DNA of 64,000 nucleotides from Brevibacterium aurantiacum (GTDB taxonomy: Bacteria; Actinomycetota; Actinomycetes; Actinomycetales; Brevibacteriaceae), in the NCBI RefSeq assembly GCF_900169065.1, contig NZ_FXZB01000004.1, positions 110,763-174,762 of the forward strand, read 5' to 3'. The notes beneath the pieces were generated by a model, which worked only from the letters and a program-made list of their open reading frames with translations, did not search any database and had not been told where the DNA came from. The position numbers and the translations under genes were made by a program. This document shows positions 62,015-64,000 of this stretch, piece after piece; position 1 is the stretch's first letter; every line of letters begins with the position of its first letter.

Positions 62015-63121
62015 ATGAGCAACGGACAGACGAACTTGGCACACCTGCAGACAAGGTGGGGGCTGAGCCCGGGGACGGTCACACCAGGATGTTTCGCGTC
62101 CGTCATGGCCACCGGAATCATGTCCGTCGGCGCACACCTCAAGGGACTGACCGCACTCTCAACGATCCTTTTCTGGCTGGCCGTGGTTCTCTACGTCTTC
62201 TTCCTCTCGCTCGTCATCTGGCGTGCCTGCGTGCACAACGAGGAGCTGCGTGCCGATCTCCACAATCCGTCGAAGGCCTTCGGGTTCTTCACCTTCGTCG
62301 CAGCCACCAATGTCCTGGCCACCGCTCTGGAGGGCCAAGCACATTTCCGCGTCGCCCTCGTCGTCTTCAGCGTCGGCCTCATCGCCTTGCTGATTCTGGG
62401 CTACCTCATCCCGTTCTCCGCCGTGCTCGGCTCATCGAAGTCTCCCATTCTCACGCAGGTCAACGGCACCTGGTTCGTCTGCGTGGTTGCGGCTCAGTCA
62501 GTTGCCGTCGCCGCATCCGGGCTGATGGCACACCTGCCAGCCCCGGAGGCTGCGTCTGGCGTCAATCTCAGCTCCGCCCTTGCCGTCATCGCTGTCATCG
62601 CTTGGAGCGTCGGCATCGGGCTCTACCTCCTCTGTGCCGCCTTCGTCGGGATGAGGGCGCTGCTCCACCGCATCGGCCCGGAGGACCTCGATGCCCCGTA
62701 CTGGGTGATGATGGGCGCACTGGCGATCTCAGTGGTCGCAGGTTCGAAGATCCTCGAGGGTGGGACTGCGCCGATCCTTGCGGCGACGACCGTCATCATC
62801 GCGGGCGCCTCGGCGATCCTGTGGTCGATCTCGACCTGGCTCATCCCAGCACTAGTCATCGCCGGCCTGTGGCGACACTTCGGACATCGCATCCCCCTGG
62901 GGTACTCGGCCGGGCTGTGGAGCATGGTCTTCCCACTGGGGATGTACTCCGGGGCGAGCACGAACGTGGGGAAGGTCGACGATGTGCCGATCATCTCCTG
63001 GATCGGCGCTCAGTGGTATTGGATCGCGCTGGCAGTCTGGGCGATCGTCTTCGCCGCGATGGTGTGGTCATTTGTGAAGTCCATGAGCGCGAGGGGGTCT
63101 TCTGGCGTAGCGGCGGGGTGA
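62015..63121 (+). CDS. TDT-family (tellurite-resistance/dicarboxylate) transporter
   Basis: A 368-residue membrane protein with about ten helices. GGAG stands just before ATG 62015 (MSNGQTNLAHLQTRWGLSPG); residues upstream in the frame are not conserved. The opening VTPGCFASVMATGIMSVGAH is the family hallmark (F-A-x-V-M-A-T-G), and the end IPLGYSAGLWSMVFPLGMYSGA is also typical. TDT members carry malate, sulfite or tellurite; the substrate here is unknown. It stands alone. Confidence 0.86.
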   Translation: MSNGQTNLAHLQTRWGLSPGTVTPGCFASVMATGIMSVGAHLKGLTALSTILFWLAVVLYVFFLSLVIWRACVHNEELRADLHNPSKAFGFFTFVAATNVLATALEGQAHFRVALVVFSVGLIALLILGYLIPFSAVLGSSKSPILTQVNGTWFVCVVAAQSVAVAASGLMAHLPAPEAASGVNLSSALAVIAVIAWSVGIGLYLLCAAFVGMRALLHRIGPEDLDAPYWVMMGALAISVVAGSKILEGGTAPILAATTVIIAGASAILWSISTWLIPALVIAGLWRHFGHRIPLGYSAGLWSMVFPLGMYSGASTNVGKVDDVPIISWIGAQWYWIALAVWAIVFAAMVWSFVKSMSARGSSGVAAG

Positions 63122-63457
63122 GGGCGTTGCTACGAGGGCGGCGTCGCCGGGAGCAATACGCCCAGTCAGCTTCACGCCCTACATCTGCACCAGTAGGTTT
63201 TAGTAGCCCCAGGTCGCAAAGTGAAACTAGCTGTATGAGGTAGCGGGAACGGTGCGACTTAGCAGGCGAGGTGCGAAACGGCGCTGAGCGTATGAATTGG
63301 CGTGTACGAATCGGCGAAGCAACGCCTACGACGATGCTCAGGCTGTTCCCGCACAGCAAAAAGCTGCCGCATGCAGGGTATGCATGCGGCAGCTTCAGTT
63401 CGTTTGAGGCCCGGGCTCTGCGATCAGAGCCCCGCTCAGACGAGAACGTTCAGACGA
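63122..63457. other. 336-bp intergenic region
   Basis: It contains the terminator of the DUF805 gene (described separately). GGTGCGA and GGTCGCA-like heptamers recur between 63210 and 63285 but I see no structured RNA or coding frame. Confidence 0.5.
63361..63395 (-). terminator. Perfect 15-bp rho-independent terminator for the DUF805 gene
   Basis: AAGCTGCCGCATGCA (63361-63375) pairs exactly with 63381-63395 around GGGTA. On the minus strand the stem ends in CTTTTTGC, giving a U-run, and it lies 63 bp after the DUF805 stop. Confidence 0.9.
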
Positions 63458-63886
63458 TCAGACGTCGAAGCGCTGGCCCTCAGGCTTGGAAGGCAGGAGC
63501 TCGAGGACGAACACGATGAGACCGCCGACTCCGGGAATGAAGCTGAGGAAGAAGAACGGTCCGGCGAAGTTCGCGTCGTGCAGGCGACGCCACGTGATCG
63601 CCAGGTTCGGGATGATCATGGCGAGAGCGATGAGACCGCCGATGACATAGCCGATTCCAGCGATGATCACGCCGGGACCCGACATAGCAGCCTGTGCAGC
63701 AGCCGGATCGTAGGGATCGACCATCGCCGCGGAACTAGCCGCCATGATTGCGCCGACAGTGATCAGAATCATTGGAATGAGCTGCACGAGGAAAGCGAAC
63801 AGCGCCATCCACCAGAACTCGCTGCGCGATGCGCGGCCCGAGAAGTGGGTGTACTTCTTGAAGAAGCGCTTAACCTTGATCCACCG
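63458..63886 (-). pseudogene. DUF805 membrane protein with missing 5' end
   Basis: The body is a good DUF805 protein: VKRFFKKYTHFSGRASRSEFWW, then four hydrophobic segments and TWRRLHDANFAGPFFFL. An ATG at 63808 would cut away the conserved N-terminal FSGRASRSEFWW block, so the true gene starts earlier, but upstream the frame meets TGA at 63904-63902 before any ATG, GTG or TTG. Either the 5' end was replaced, possibly by the element whose edge is at 63900-64000, or an unusual start is used. A strong terminator follows the gene, so it was a normal transcription unit. Confidence 0.65.
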
Positions 63887-63924
63887 ATGCGAGTAGCCGG
63901 ATCAAGCCGCGCGTGAAATGGAAA

Positions 63925-63988
63925 TGCCCCTTCTGAACTGGGAAAATGATGATGTTCGAAGTCAACATTCCCGTTCAAGAAAGGGGCA
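63925..63988. repeat. Imperfect long inverted repeat at the right edge, possible element end
   Basis: TGCCCCTTCTGAACTGGGAA reading right from 63925 and TGCCCCTTTCTTGAACGGGA reading left from 63988 are near-identical inverted copies about 20-28 bases long. A further dyad GCACCT-CTC-AGGTGC closes the window at 63986-64000. They resemble terminal repeats of a transposable element or two abutting ends, but no transposase is visible. Confidence 0.45.
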
Positions 63989-64000
63989 CCTCTCAGGTGC

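Overview
The window looks like a high-GC actinobacterial chromosome, most plausibly Micrococcales and perhaps Brevibacterium; the genus is an inference. The signs are a dnaK-grpE-dnaJ-hspR operon with HAIR-type operators, a Bpa proteasome-activator homologue, a LysG/LysE pair, a DUF1206 membrane protein, LPXTG surface proteins and many GTG/TTG or closely coupled starts. No tRNA, rRNA, CRISPR array or complete insertion sequence was recognised. Coding density is high on both strands.

Region 1 (1-14.0 kb) is housekeeping and cell surface: a maltokinase-like protein cut by the left edge, threonine ammonia-lyase, a quinone oxidoreductase, a coupled bpa/unknown/HAD trio, a second HAD phosphatase with seryl-tRNA synthetase, a diacylglycerol kinase-like lipid kinase and two paralogous LPXTG wall proteins. 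Region 2 (14.0-23.7 kb) holds DUF1206, the HspR-controlled chaperone operon, and an L-lactate unit (lldD, lldP, divergent lldR with a TGGT-N3-ACCA operator).

Region 3 (23.7-35.9 kb) is a zinc-starvation island: an AztABC-type zinc ABC transporter with two AztD-type metallochaperone lipoproteins, a CobW-type G3E GTPase, a Fur-family regulator (probable Zur), a G3E paralogue without a P-loop, and a zinc-free ribosomal protein L36. Four Fur/Zur-like dyads lie at its promoters. A large RND transporter with a coiled-coil insertion interrupts it. Decayed sequence follows at 35.8-37.0 kb: a frameshifted GntR regulator and a possible permease tail.

Region 4 (37.0-48.0 kb) is the most distinctive. 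A MalT/LAL-type regulator is divergent from five co-directional genes: HyuA-like, small CxxC protein, second HyuA-like, HyuB-like and a 266-residue unknown. This matches the five-subunit architecture of the biotin-independent, ATP-dependent acetophenone carboxylase (ApcABCDE) rather than three-subunit acetone carboxylase. I infer a ketone carboxylase of unknown substrate under its own activator.

Region 5 (48.0-64.0 kb) is mixed: MobA-like nucleotidyltransferase, amidase, PEP-mutase-family enzyme, two-domain VOC protein, RecQ with a phosphoribosyltransferase-like tail, a small export protein with a TetR regulator, LysG/LysE, an AAA/ABC-like ATPase, a YhgE/Pip protein with a degenerate ABC ATPase, a TDT-family transporter, and a DUF805 gene whose 5' end seems lost next to an inverted repeat at the right edge.
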